From positions 12,307,895 through 12,371,894 of the forward strand of contig NC_039481.1 in assembly GCF_003590095.1 (NCBI RefSeq): a stretch of DNA of 64,000 bases, in the 5' to 3' direction. Positions 44,994 to 56,557 of this stretch are shown here, one piece after another. Position 1 is the first letter of the stretch; every line of letters begins with the position of its first letter. The notes under the pieces are model-generated. The model ran no database searches and was not told where the DNA came from. It saw nothing but the letters and a program-made list of their open reading frames with translations. Origin of the DNA: Trichoplusia ni (lineage: Eukaryota; Arthropoda; Insecta; Lepidoptera; Noctuidae). Made by a program: the position numbers and the translations under genes.

Positions 44994-46467
44994 TTGAATC
45001 CCACAAAATTTATTAAATCTCTACCTAAATTGTTTCAAAACACAATTGAAGCGATTACGAACACAGTCCTATAACTGTCTTCATTCTGTGAGTCATTTGT
45101 AACACAGCTCGTCCGGTCGTAACTCAAAACTTCGTGACGTATGGTTGATCATGATATGTGGGACACAGCCAAGTTTTATCGCGAGTTCAACAAACACATC
45201 TTTTTTGTAGAATAGTTGAAACGTATCACAAACTTATGTACTGTATGTTAAGAGCAATTCTTTGGTATTTTTCATCAGATAAAAAAGTTGTTAAGCGTAT
45301 CAAAGGCTATCGAGGAATCCGTATTTTTATTAATCCCCTTTAGAACAAGATTATTATGTTTTTCAACCATAAACAATTTATCCTAATAATATTCAAATTG
45401 ATCTCAAATTGCTCGTAATACAAATGCGGTTTGCCCATTATCTTCCGTTTTATTTTATTCCTATTTTGATTTGGTTCATTTCATAAAATGTTTTGCAAAT
45501 AGCATAGCTGCTTCATTTTTGTCATTACTCCGCTTATACTTGCTACTGGACTAGTGTTGTTTGATTTTTCGAAGTATTCGTTTTAAATAGCATATTTGCC
45601 TTTGGTATATATTTCATCCTCATGAACAATTTTCATGCAACTGTTATACTTACAGTACATTTCAGTAGACATACCGATGTGTCTTATAGACAGCTTTGAT
45701 TTCCTTTTCAATTATCTTTAAAACTTTGTATATTTTAATTTAAATAAAAAAATTACCAGCTGACACTCTTAGACGATGAAAATGTAACGAAAAATCAAAA
45801 TGGCGCCCAGTTATGTTGCAACAATAGCAAATAATAGTCAATTGTTCTTTTTATACTTGCCACTTATTTGTGACTCAATGACCCATGTGTACTAACCTTT
45901 ATCCCATCATCTTGTCTCGTTTTGCCTCCTACAAATTTCTCGTAGGCTAAGGATATGTAAATTTCGGTAATTATTCAAATTGTTTCGATTATGAACGCGG
46001 TTATTACCTCCTGATGGGATTTGTTCAGCTCTTCACGAAGCACTCTCGTTACTGAATTCGTTTTTGAATTGTAAAAATGAATTTCATTTGTTTTAATATT
46101 GGGAGATTCGATGTTATATATTCGATGTTGAACTTAATTATTTGAATGTCATGCCCTTCTGAAAGAGCAATGGCCATGGATTGATGATAAATAGTTACCT
46201 GGAAAGGAATGAAAGGTTGATATAATCAACCTTATTACAAAACTGAACAGTAGTTTTGTTTATTTGCAAAATAAATGCAGGTCCCATTAGAAAATACTGT
46301 TTCAGTCTTTGATAGCCCAAGCAAAATCGAAAAGAAATAACGGCCACTTTCAAACTATTGCTTGGCCACTATAGTCAAATGAGTTTAGTGTCGTTTTCTT
46401 CAATTTCTAGATATAAATACTGTCAATGTTTCAACACCTTTTACTTTTAAGTAAAATGCTCTACATA
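44994..46467. other. AT-rich non-coding DNA, nothing recognised
   Basis: No gene, fold or repeat copy is supported. Confidence 0.5.
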
Positions 46468-46475
46468 TGACGTCA
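46468..46475. promoter_or_regulatory. TGACGTCA palindrome (CRE/bZIP site)
   Basis: Perfect CRE with C on its 3' side. It lies in plain AT-rich DNA. Confidence 0.4.
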
Positions 46476-46882
46476 CTTTACATGTTACACTCTGATTGTG
46501 CTTGAACGTTGAATACGTAGCTAATGCTCGGAGTACTCCTTTGTCAATTGAATCTACATTAGGGGTGCGTGTGTTCGTAAACATTAACACGTTTATAATG
46601 TGTGTTAAGTTGATATATTCTGACTCTCAGATTCTTGATGGTATAAACGTGGAAGTGATATTAATGTTTTGGTAGAAATTCTGTTTAACATTCCAGTAGG
46701 TAGAAATAAAATCAATTGATTTTTATAATAAATAAGGTATAACAACAAAATGAAAGTTATAACAAATACCTATTTTATTCTAAACCTCGAGGTCTTTCAA
46801 AATGTTTCAGAAAGGTGATCGGGTCATTAGAACCCACCGTACCAAAATACGGGTGTTTAAGCAAACAATTTTAACTTTTACA

Positions 46883-46975
46883 CTTTGGCGTAGCGGTGAC
46901 TAGGGAGGCGCGTAACCCTACGGTGATTTGCTACGAGCGTCACCGTTGTAACCGGAGTTTCGTAATCCGTAGCTA
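46883..46975. repeat. GC-rich foldback fragment
   Basis: GTAGCGGTGAC (46890-46900) is the near-complement of GTCACCGTTGT (46939-46949). The spacer contains GGCGCGTAACCCTACGGTGA. The block is much richer in G+C than its surroundings. It is probably a small non-autonomous DNA element of the kind rich in GTAGC in moths. There is one copy only in the window. Confidence 0.4.
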
Positions 46976-47244
46976 AATTTGTTGTACGTGATATTAGTAT
47001 TTTCGTTTTAAGATAGAGCTTTATCTCCAGTCTAATGTAATTTTAAAGACTGTAATCCTTATTTCTTTTAGAATTTACATATCAATTAATTTATGAAATA
47101 TATATCTTTGTAAATTTTAAGAACGAAATAACATTATTTTCCTTAAATGTATGTGTCATTCTACAATAAATTAATGACCGTTGCTTAAACATAATCTAGT
47201 TACAGCGGCAGCACAAATACGTCATCTTAGAAAATGATTAACAC

Positions 47245-47382
47245 ATTTACATACATACATCATCTTTAAATGCGGTTGAACTGAGAGACAGTCTGTTGAC
47301 GGACAGACGGACGGCCAGAAGGATAAACATCGAAGCCTCAGTAATATAAGTTTCCGTTTTTACCCTTTCGGTAAGGAGCCCC
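47245..47382 (-). mobile_element. GTCY-microsatellite MITE, left half
   Basis: On the minus strand: GGGCTCCTTACCGAAAGGGT, AAAAACGGAAACTTATATTA, CTGAGGCTTCGATG, the core GGCCGTCCGTCTGTCCGTCA, then AAAGATGATGTATG. The right terminus is not found. Confidence 0.6.
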
Positions 47383-47865
47383 GAAACTATGATAACTATA
47401 TTCGCATCTAACACAACACTGCAGTATAAACTGTATCAAAAACTCTCTCTTTGCCAGAAAACCTCGTTTTTACTATTCCAAAAGTAAACAGAATCTGCTT
47501 TTTTTAGTTTAACATTTATTTTCATATATAAACGAAGATATGTTTTTCTCCATTCGTTAAATAATCCAGCGATATTAACTTGAGGTTTATCTTACATTAT
47601 GCGGTATTGTAATAGTTTCACATTTCGTCTGAAAATTATATCCCAGAAGGGATTTGCCTCAACAAAATGCATTCTGTGTTTTGCCTTACAGCATGCATAA
47701 TCCATATTTTACTATTACGGAAAACTGCGATATTAATTAACCGGCTTCGTTTGTTTTGTGTATCTTAAGAAGATTAGCAATAGTTTTTAGTTTTTCTTCG
47801 ATTTTAGTGCAATTCCAGTAGCAGACAAATTCCAATGTTTAGAAAAACCGAAATAAATCATCATC

Positions 47866-48115
47866 ATTTTCATCATCCTCGCCTTTTCCCAACTATGGGG
47901 TCGGAGGAAAGGTGGTTAAGAGCGACTATTGCCAGAGCAACACGATAGTCAGACTTCTTGTCTTTGACTACCAAAGATGTGTTATTAACAGCGGGGAACC
48001 ACAATTTAATGTGCTTTCTGAAACACGGAGGAACTCGTTAGGACATAGATGGACATCCAACCACCTCATCGTATCGAGCAATTTGGCAATTGCAGCTTAG
48101 TGACTCATCCACCAG
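47866..48115 (+). repeat. LINE-like interspersed repeat, diverged
   Basis: CCTTTTCCCAACTATGGGGT, GGTTAAGAGCGACTATTGCC, TAGTCAGACTTCTTGTCTTT, GACTACCAAAGATGTGTTAT and TTTCTGAAACACGGAGG follow the order of an abundant noctuid repeat as I remember it. A shorter relative is at 58641. The frames across it (both strands, about 105 codons) are therefore not genes. A tRNA-like scrap, CCAGGGCGCACGCTAAACCA, lies at about 48374. Confidence 0.5.
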
Positions 48116-48920
48116 ATGTATCCAAATACAAGGAAAAAGCTTTAAATCGTAGTCATTTACCAAAAAAAAAATACACAGAAAAAAATGGAACATCAACAAA
48201 GAAGCGAACACGAAAAACAGGAACACTTCCCAAAAAAGTTCCACAATACCAAAAATCATTACCGCCAAGACATCGTCATTACCGCGGTGAGCCGTCATCG
48301 CGTCGAGTGCTCCACTTCCACCACAGCCAGGGCTGCACACTGACCCCATTTCAACCACTTTGACGATTGACTGTGCCAGGGCGCACGCTAAACCACTGTC
48401 GCGGTATAAAAAAATTCTGCAAAGATGTTAATGTTTCGGATTACGGTTAGGAAGAATGTTTTTGTTGGGAATTTTTGTAGTTTTTTTTTCGCTTTGGATG
48501 GTTTTTGAGGTATTTTTATGTGGAAGCATTTTTGTTTAATGTGGTTGAGAAATATGCTTTGCTTGCCTTCTAATTTTTTTGTCACTTAATAGGACTCTAT
48601 TGAATAATGTTGAAAGGTAGAGAAAGGACAACTTTGGAGCGAAATATTAACTATCAATATTTAATGGTCTCTTTAAAGCCTTTTGAAAGTTACAGTAATA
48701 CTGTAATACTAATCTCATTGACGTTGTTTTCGATTTTCAAGCAGAGACATTAAAAACTGTACCTAATTACCTATTAGCCTGCAATTATTATCGGTAATTT
48801 TAATATAGATAATAATTAAGCAAGAAGCTTAACTAACGTTATTAACGTTAAAACACACATTAGCCAAAGTAATAGGCTTTTAATATTCTCAGAATAGCTA
48901 ATATATCCTAAAGGTTTATC
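48116..48920. other. non-coding DNA
   Basis: This is the lysine-rich plus frame and its hydrophobic complement over 48049-48363, both open because of A-rich sequence. No gene is called. Confidence 0.45.
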
Positions 48921-49203
48921 AGGGTTCCATACACTGTGGATAAGATAAAACACTATGCCTACTACGGCACTGCTGTCTGTTCGTATGTCTGTCACCTGGC
49001 CGTATCTTATGAACCGTCATTGATAGTTGAAATGTACTCGGTTGATGTATTTCTGTTGCCGCTACAACAAAAAATAATGTAAAAAAATGGTGGTTAGGTA
49101 ACGGAAGGTATAGTTATAAATATTATTAGTGATAATGTTTTTGCAAATGTATTTTTCTTAGTTCCCTTTGTACGGGACCCTCGCTGTTGCGAATTCGACT
49201 CGA
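48921..49203 (+). mobile_element. GTCY-microsatellite MITE, full length
   Basis: This is the reference plus-strand copy. It opens AGGGTTCCATACACTGTGGA, has a short core CTGTCTGTTCGTATGTCTGT, then CACCTGGCCGTATCTTATGA, ATGTATTTCTGTTGCCGCTA, TTGTACGGGACCCTCGCTGT and GCGAATTCGACTCG. The GGGTTCC start and CGGGACCC near the end give a weak inverted relation. It has no coding capacity and would depend on a transposase made elsewhere. Confidence 0.7.
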
Positions 49204-49627
49204 TCTCTACAGATTTTATCATCCAAGCAATTAGTGTGTTTGTAATACAAAATACAAAATTCATAACTCTTTGTGATTGAATATATAAATTAATTGACGC
49301 TTGTAAATTAAATAAAAGTTCTTTAAATGTAAATGAAAGACATTTTCATTTAAATGTAGTAATTGAATCAAATAAATCAATCAACGATTCTAATATTAAA
49401 TTTTAGCAAACTGGCTTTGGGAACTTTTGAAGTCAATCCAATATTTTGGGAAAATTAACGTTTATTTGGAAATTCAATTTTGATTTTACTAACTACAGGT
49501 ATGGTTTCCAAGTATCAGTCAAGTTGAATTAGTTATTGCTTGTCGACCTAATTAATATAATTTACTAAATTATTTATTGAATTTATATTAAAGCTTATTA
49601 CTATTAAATATAGCCTATTGATTTAGG
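49204..49627. other. AT-rich non-coding DNA, nothing recognised
   Basis: No gene or repeat copy is supported. Confidence 0.5.
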
Positions 49628-49808
49628 TCGCCAAACTCACTATGCGCGACGTACGTACACGACGTACGGGTACGATCCCCGCTTAGGACAAGCGTTTGTG
49701 TGATCTACGAATGCTTTCTATGGGTGTCTTTGTTCATATGACTTGAATGTTTGTGAAGCACCCCGCGACACAAGAATTAAATTCCTTGGTGCGGGACAAA
49801 AAAAAAAG
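49628..49808 (+). mobile_element. tRNA-derived SINE, family 2, with poly-A tail
   Basis: A decayed head with B box GGGTACGATCCCC (49668-49680) is followed by the family 2 body: ACAAGCGTTTGTGTGATCTA, CGAATGCTTTCTATGGGTGT, TGACTTGAATGTTTGTGAAG, CACCCCGCGACACAAGAATT. It ends with CGGGAC and a run of A (49798-49807). The A tail supports retroposition by a LINE machinery. The A box is degenerate, so this copy is unlikely to be transcribed. Confidence 0.75.
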
Positions 49809-52172
49809 AAAATCATATAAAAAATAGGTAACAAATCTTATATCTATTTTCCATAAATAACTTGAATAGCAATGCTAATACTTCGAGCCAAAAAACTAGA
49901 TTCAAACTATAACTAGACGTCGTTAAAACTCGTACATATTAAAACAGTCTATCTTTTAGTCTAATTATTGTGACCACATCACGCATGTTGACGCGTTAAC
50001 AAAAACGTATAAAACATTAATACCTGGTCATTAATAATGTGAGTACAAAACAAGTTGTTATTAATTACGTGGTTAGCATGGTGATTACATTTTGGTACAA
50101 ATAATTTTAATATACGTAATTCTGCACGTTGATAATATAGGTAAGTATTGATGAATTACTCATAAGTAAAGTGATAGGGGAAATACGATATATTTTAAAC
50201 CCAAGACGACAACTGGTATTGTATTAAAGGTGAATTATGTGTGAGTGTTCTTAAACATGTTTCTGAAAAATTGGTTAAGCCCCTTAAAAATTGCCACATA
50301 CGCTACCTTTATCCGACTGCATTTTAGAAAGGTAATGTTTTTGTAAAACATTTTTGCAGACTTATCCTATACTTTCAGGCACCATAGTCATTCATGACTA
50401 ACATATTTGCGAGCCAATCGACATCTACGATAGTTTTTCTTTAAATTAAATCGTATAATCTTTTTATTCCTTATCTAAAAAAAATACTTTTCAGTTCCCA
50501 ATTCAACCAGAACTCAGACATAACCAAATAGAGCTGAAAATCTATATGAAATCGCTCGCGACGCTCTAATATTATTCTGGCGGATTTTCTTCGGCAGTTT
50601 ATTACAAACATGGTTGGGAACCTTCAGTGACACATAAATGTCACTTTTGCGTGTTCCAATGGCCGCGTAATCCGACTCACAGACTGCCGATTATCTGTAT
50701 TATTATATTTTTCTGTTGTTGTGGGTATTGGTATTTCGTAATTGTCACTTGTGTTTTTAGCGGCATTTTTTTCTTTTGTGATCTGAATTGTTGGGAACGG
50801 GTCATGTTTTATTGATTTTTGAGATTGAGTTATGATACTTTTTATTGCTGTAAAAAAAATAATTAATATTCCTCTATATTAAGTTTTTTTTAACGACCTA
50901 ATGCCGCTCTCTAGTCATTTGTAGCTCATCACTTGTATTCAATAAATGAGTATGGTATTAATTGGCAAAAAGATCATGGTGATTTTGCTATAACAACAAA
51001 ATTGCATTTACAAATCTGTAAAAAAGCTCGAAAGTTTGCATAAACGTCGATTCACCAACTAATCAGAAGATGACTCAACGTTTACTCAAACATTCGTTCA
51101 AAAACTACGGAAGAAATTACGTAATAAGAACAAGCATTAAACCTGAATATATACGATCAATTTTGTAACTTTGCGATAAAAATATCGATCGTCCGATATT
51201 TCAGAACAGTAATAAAGTTGAGCACGACAACGCAATGTGTCGTCAAAGTTTCTTTGTATTATAAACAGCTTAATTTATCGCTTACTTGTCGTCACTTAAA
51301 ATTGTGACGTATTACGTTTGCTATAAGATGCAAAATGTCGAAATCAAAATGTTAATTTTGACACATTGTTGATATTGCTGCTAACAGACTTTAATGTGTA
51401 TTCAAAAGGGTAAGGCTTTTGTTTGATAAATTATATTGTCTGTGACACATAACATAAATAACTCAGCTCATTTTTAAATGGTAGTATTATTAGTAAAAAT
51501 GCTGCTCACTCGTGTTTATTGGTTGGTTGAAAACTAGTCGGGCAATCCCTAAAAACACTTATAAGTTAACTGTTTCATCATTTAATTTTAATAATTAATC
51601 ATCACGAAGTTGCTAAGAAATAACTCAACAACTACCAAATATTTATATTCTAACATTGAAAAAGGATCGATTTACACGGATTAACACCCTAACTTTTAAT
51701 AATCCTCACACGAAAATATCGATCGAGAAAATCTTATAACAACATCCACACGTCAACCTGTCAAAACTTGGGCCGTATATTGGTAAACAAGCCAACCTTA
51801 GTGAGTTCAATTAATTTGAAAAATGTTTTTCGCAACCCGAACGATTTAAGGACCCGGTCACAACATATCAGGGGCCCAGCGTTAAAATATGACCTCCTTT
51901 TATTTCGGCAAATAGGTTAAAATTTACGACGCCGTATTTTCTAAACTAGATGGTACCGACGTTTCCTTTCAATTGAGAAATGTCGCAACAATTTAAGTTC
52001 AAGGTCTCATATGTCCCATTGCTATTGGTTTCATAAATTACGTTGAAGCTATAGGTACATGTGATATACTTTAGATGTACAATGATTGATATGCTTTTTA
52101 AAAGGTGCGAGAAATATTGTGCGAATAATTTGTCATGTAAAATGCATTGCTGGCAGTGTTATGCCATTTTTA
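49809..52172. other. AT-rich non-coding DNA
   Basis: No gene is supported. ACTAGTCGGGCAATCC near 51535 is a scrap of the inverted-repeat MITE family, and GATTTACACGGATTAACACC near 51668 recurs at 22765. Confidence 0.45.
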
Positions 52173-52356
52173 AACCGACTTAAGAAAGCAGGTTCCCAAT
52201 TTTTCCGTATTTGTTTTAGTATTTTTGGTACCTTATAAATTTGAATTCAATAAGTTGCTTTTGCTGATGATTCATTTTTAATTTAACGTAAAATTGCTGT
52301 CATTTCTTCACATAATTTCATGTGTTTGGCTCAGTAGCTTTTATTTGAAGTCGGTT
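52173..52356. mobile_element. short inverted-repeat element (AACCGACTT ends)
   Basis: AACCGACTTAAGAAAGCAGG at the left and ATTTGAAGTCGGTT at the right give inverted ends around AAYCGACTT. The inner left part, GGTTCCCAATTTTTCCGTAT, fits the lepidopteran CCGACTT...AGGAGGTTCTCAATTC repeat I recall. The element is 184 bp and non-coding. Confidence 0.5.
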
Positions 52357-53590
52357 GTATGGTTTCAGAAAAAAAATATAATAAAGACGCGTAGCTTATC
52401 AAAAATTGCATCTCGAGTTTTAAGATCTTGTATCGAATTGGCTGTACCTAAATCTACATATATCCATAGTTCCCTACAATACGTAAACAGACTTGAATAT
52501 AGTTACTTTATCAGTGGTGCACAATCAGCCATAATTTCAAGAAGTCAATGACCCAAAACAACCGCTATGTGCAAGATAAAATACGATAATAGCTGCATGC
52601 ATAAAATCTATGGCGGTGACCATATTAGACCGCTATAAAGAATGTTATTTATGGAATATAAGCCATGGGTATAAGGTACCAGATGGGCTGTTGTGGGTTT
52701 TCTGTACTGTCATCATCTTATAAGGAATTTTCTGCTTCACTAAGTCTGATATTAATTAAATCAATTGGATTTTTAATGAGCTTCAAGTAAGTTATTCCCA
52801 ATGCGATTGCCTTTTTTTAAATTCAAAAATTCGGAATTTATTCATTCACATTTAAATGGAGCAATAATTACATTCGTTTATTTTTATGTAACGTTATTGA
52901 TTCTTATATCACATTTAGTATCTTATAAAGTAATCCAACAATAATAAAACATGTATAATAGATACTGAAAAAAGCCTTAAATCATTCAACGCAGTAATCC
53001 GGTGAGAATGCAGATTTTTTGTCCAAAATTTCTTAACTTCACTTGACCTTTACGTAGAGTATCCGAAAATGTCAGATTAAGATTTTGGATAAAACTGCTT
53101 TAATCGGATTAAAATAGGTTTGCTTTGTAATGGATTCTTAGGTGTTGTGATCTTTTAGAAAATATTTTAGAAACAAAAATATCCTTACGAGTAAACAAAA
53201 CACAAATACGGTAGACAATGCAAAACAAAAAAAAGGTTTCAAGAAGATACAATTGTAACACTAATTCTTGTGGGAAATATTCATGTGGAGACACATGTTA
53301 TAACATCTCATTTATTAAATTCTACAGCTCAAAGCGAAAGTAGTTTATTTTATGGGCGTCCCGAACGAAATGTAGGAACGTGGGTGTTGTCTAAAGAAGA
53401 CGAGATGACAATATGTTCTTGCAAATGTGCTAAATTATTCATAATTTAAATTTGCACGAGATAACTCAAAACATTAAAACTCTTCAAGGAGAGCTCAAAT
53501 CATAGTGCAGAAGAAATTGTGACATTTTTTGATACCGTCCTTTGTATGACTGCTCCAAAGAGGTTTGATACAAAAATATTCTATAGGTAC
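52357..53590. other. AT-rich non-coding DNA, nothing recognised
   Basis: The frame 52294-52551 overlaps the repeat above and is not a gene. Confidence 0.5.
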
Positions 53591-53845
53591 CTATTTGAAC
53601 AACGAAGAGATATTCTCAATCCAAATTCGATAAATAGAATCCAGAGCACAACTGTATATTCCGTCCCCATTGTCGTACAGATAACCCTCTTTTATTAAGG
53701 CCTTTTTGTATTCCGCCCCTACACTTGTACCGTCTACGTAATGTCGTGGTTTAGTCAACAAATAGCCCACCACGCCTCCTATCAACAATACTATTGTAAC
53801 ACAGATTGTTCGAACATGATTAATGTAGGTACGACGTTGGGCGAA
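53591..53845 (-). CDS. candidate exon, membrane-anchor-like, unknown
   Basis: The frame is open for 84 codons after TGA at 53846-53848. It encodes a basic start (QRRTYINHVR), one hydrophobic span (TICVTIVLLIGGVVGYLL) and a polar domain (KPRHYVDGTSVGAEYKKALI, EGYLYDNGDGIYS), ending LFK and TAG. The positive-then-hydrophobic-then-polar order is that of a signal anchor. No in-frame ATG exists, so an upstream exon would be needed. The nearest acceptor-like AG sites (in ACAATAG and GATAG) fall inside the frame and lack a pyrimidine tract. A CRE palindrome lies just upstream at 53854. I recognise no family. Length is within chance; composition is better than chance. Confidence 0.25.
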   Translation of the reverse strand, partial: FAQRRTYINHVRTICVTIVLLIGGVVGYLLTKPRHYVDGTSVGAEYKKALIKEGYLYDNGDGIYSCALDSIYRIWIENISSLFK

Positions 53846-53853
53846 TCAATCAG

Positions 53854-53861
53854 TGACGTCA
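53854..53861. promoter_or_regulatory. TGACGTCA palindrome, upstream of candidate exon
   Basis: Perfect CRE in GTGACGTCACTAGCCGACAT. It lies 8 bp upstream of the open frame on the minus strand. The 13-mer GTGACGTCACTAG is shared with 39889. Confidence 0.45.
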
Positions 53862-53865
53862 CTAG

Positions 53866-54938
53866 CCGACATCTGCGCCCGCTACTTAAACTTGTCTAAC
53901 CGTCATTAATTAGGTCATGAACTTACAGCGAAACTTAATACTGTTTGTTAGCTTAAATAAAAGACCTAACTTTAAATGGTTTAGGTACTTTATTTTAGTC
54001 TTTACAAGACTTGTTGTGTTTATTTCTTAATCTGTTTCGTTCTTAGACTTTCTCGTCTTAATTCAGAATTGGTTATTTATTATTTCTAAATTTTGGGTTT
54101 AAATATTTGAAAGATTTTCTAGAATAGTGGTTTCTTAGGTTTACGCAAATGTTAGACATTGAAATGAAACTACTTTTACAAGATTTTTTAAGATTTATTT
54201 TTTCAAGATTTTCTAGAATTTATGAACTTTTGATGAAGTGTCAACTGCTACATACAATATTAAAGTACAATTTGTTGTAAAAAATTAAGAATCTCATGAA
54301 ATCTTGGTAAACGAAAAGTTTGAGGTTACGTGGCAAGGTGAAAAGGGGCAACCCTTTTTATCCAAAAACCACACGAATTATACCGACTTCAAAGAAAATA
54401 ACGCGACCTTTTGGTGACCCGTTCCAGGTGTACGTATAATAAAATCTCTTTCATTTGTCTTAAGGAATAATTCGATTGATTTATCAAACCTTTTAATGAA
54501 GGATCTTTGAAGTCTTATTACAAGCAAAATGGATGGCTCATTGATTTCGGACCCCGGATGACTTCGAAATTGATTTCATTAGCCGTAGCTAAGGACGCTT
54601 GCTTGGCGTTTCCTTGATAACGATACAAGGCGTTGCGAATTTCAATATTGGAACTAATCAATCAAGACTAGCGTGAAAATGAGCAGCCTGTGGCTCATTT
54701 ATCAAACACGTAGATGAAACTTGAAGCTTATGCGGAGGTTCAAGGAAAGACCGCAATGTCATAAGTCATCAGAAATAGTTGGGAGAAACTGCAGGTTATG
54801 ATATACGGTACTAAATGGTACACATAACATAAGTAGAGCATATTGTACATGGCTGTCGGTTGATTAAATTATATGTTTTATAGTAAAAAAGTGTTGATGG
54901 ACTAAACCAAAGTTCTCAACACTCATTCGTTCTCAAAA
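53866..54938. other. AT-rich non-coding DNA
   Basis: No gene is supported. TACCGACTTCAAAGAAAATA at about 54382 is half of a CCGACTT-type repeat end. Confidence 0.45.
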
Positions 54939-55050
54939 ACATAAGCCAACATACGTTGTCGGCTTATGTCGGAAACTAGTCCGAAACTAGTCAGGCAATC
55001 TCGATAAATTTAATACGCGTGAATAAACGCTGCATCATTCAAATAATAAT
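54939..55050. repeat. inverted repeat plus MITE fragment
   Basis: ACATAAGCCAAC (54939-54950) and GTCGGCTTATGT (54958-54969) pair with one mismatch. Immediately after come a tandem GGAAACTAGTCCGAAACTAG and TCAGGCAATC, AATACGCGTGAATAAACGCT and GCATCATTCAAATAATAATG. That is the right half of the 1589/57278 MITE family. Confidence 0.5.
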
Positions 55051-55597
55051 GTCAAATAACTAATTTTTATTTTAAACATATTGATCTTCCACCGTGATGC
55101 GTAAAAATGTTTAATTAATAAAAAGACATTATAAAATATCTTTCAGCTTATCCCTTACACCAGACAACCTTGAACGCAATTATTTGTTGAAATATAACCA
55201 CGAGCAGTTCGGAATACATTTGGCAAGAAAGAATAATAGAATATTCTACAACTTTCAAACTATGAGGAAATTAATAAAATAATCTTGTTTAACTGTCACG
55301 CTTTTTTACAACACAGCTGAAGCTTAATTCTAGTTTTATAGGGGCTGATAGATAACCGCGATTTTGCAAATTATAATAATATGGTTGAGGTTGGTAATTA
55401 ACTGATAATATAGTTTTGTCAAAATATTTATCTTCTATAATCTATCGCAGGTACGATAGATTTGTCTCAAAATTGTTTGAAATAGATTCGTTCATTGGAT
55501 AAATCAAAGATTGGACCACAATTCACTACTATTTACCTCTTAATTGACACTCAAGCGTCCGATATTCTAAAACAGGTTACGAATAACGGACTTTTAG

Positions 55598-55786
55598 AGA
55601 AATCGGGTCCAAAATATTGAGAAGACCATTGTCATATACATTGCGCGACTAAGCGACCCTAGAGGCCAACTCGAATCTATTCGCCAATGTATTTCCTTCA
55701 ATTTAAATGTTGACTTTCTTAAACTCAATCCGACATTTCTCAGTAACTGCCTCCAAGGACCAATATTCGAACCTTTCCTCAAATGA
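55598..55786 (+). CDS. candidate exon, unknown product
   Basis: This frame of 62 codons follows an acceptor-like GGACTTTTAG at 55588-55597 and ends at TGA 55784-55786. It encodes NRVQNIEKTIVIYIARLSDP, RGQLESIRQCISFNLNVDFL and LNPTFLSNCLQGPIFEPFLK. Residues are well mixed and third positions carry many C and G. However, the opposite strand is open over the same span (55594-55782), and there is no ATG. I recognise no domain. It could be an exon, a transposon ORF fragment or chance. Confidence 0.25.
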   Translation, partial: RNRVQNIEKTIVIYIARLSDPRGQLESIRQCISFNLNVDFLKLNPTFLSNCLQGPIFEPFLK

Positions 55787-56237
55787 AAAGATCTAATCTC
55801 ACTTTTTATCCAATTCTTTACGACCTACCCGAATTGGCGTTGCTTAAAAGGGCAATTGCTTGAACCTGCTTCGAGAAAATAAATACTTATTTAGTTTGAC
55901 GCCGGGCTAACGTTAAAGAAACATTCTAGTAAGTTTTAAACTCTTACTAAAACATTCGTGCACTATTTTTTATTCTTAAACTTGTAAATGTTATGCGATC
56001 GTCTCCTAATCTACAATTTCTTTTGTTTTAAAATAGGCATCTTACACAGTAAATTCTTGAACAATTTTAAATCAAAAGCATTATCAGCGCAGCCACCATT
56101 CCAATATAATTTGGAAATAAATCATTTAAATCGATTTACAGAATCTGAATAGTAAAGTAATAAAACCATTCCATTTGATTTTCATTTCAAAAGTCATAAA
56201 TTTTTATAGTTCAGCTATTGAAAAAATCTGTGAATTA
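55787..56237. other. AT-rich non-coding DNA, nothing recognised
   Basis: No gene or repeat copy is supported. Confidence 0.5.
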
Positions 56238-56557
56238 CGAGTTGGACTCGTGACACTGTGGTTCCATACAAACGGGCTAAATAAAAAGCAATTCCTTAAG
56301 ACTTGAGAAATTATCTCAAGACCAAGATCACCCATCAATATATGTCTGTACCAAGCATTTCATGCCCTTTATTTTCGATTTTTCTCTATTTATATTATAG
56401 CGTATTATAGCGCATCAGAAATGCATCATTAGTGAAAATCTCTACTATTCAGATATAATGGTTCATACGATAAAGCCGGACAGACGGACAGACAGACGGG
56501 CAGACGGTCAAAGTGAAGCCTTAGTAATAGGGTAACGTTTTTTCGCGAATCCCTAAA
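56238..56557 (-). mobile_element. GTCY-microsatellite MITE, full length
   Basis: This has the best microsatellite core in the window, GTCTGTCTGTCCGTCTGTCC (complement of about 56473-56500). On the minus strand the order is AGGGATTCGCGAAAAAACGT, ACCCTATTACTAAGGCTTCA, core, ATCGTATGAACC, ATGATGCATTTCTGATGCGC, TTTGTATGGAACCACAGTGT and CACGAGTCCAACTCG at 56238. Both ends are present, about 320 bp. Confidence 0.75.

Noticed and set aside
48038..48363. Open frames of 104-106 codons on both strands
   Set aside because: The plus frame is lysine-rich because the DNA is A-rich, the minus frame is its hydrophobic shadow, and the 5' part overlaps a LINE-like repeat.
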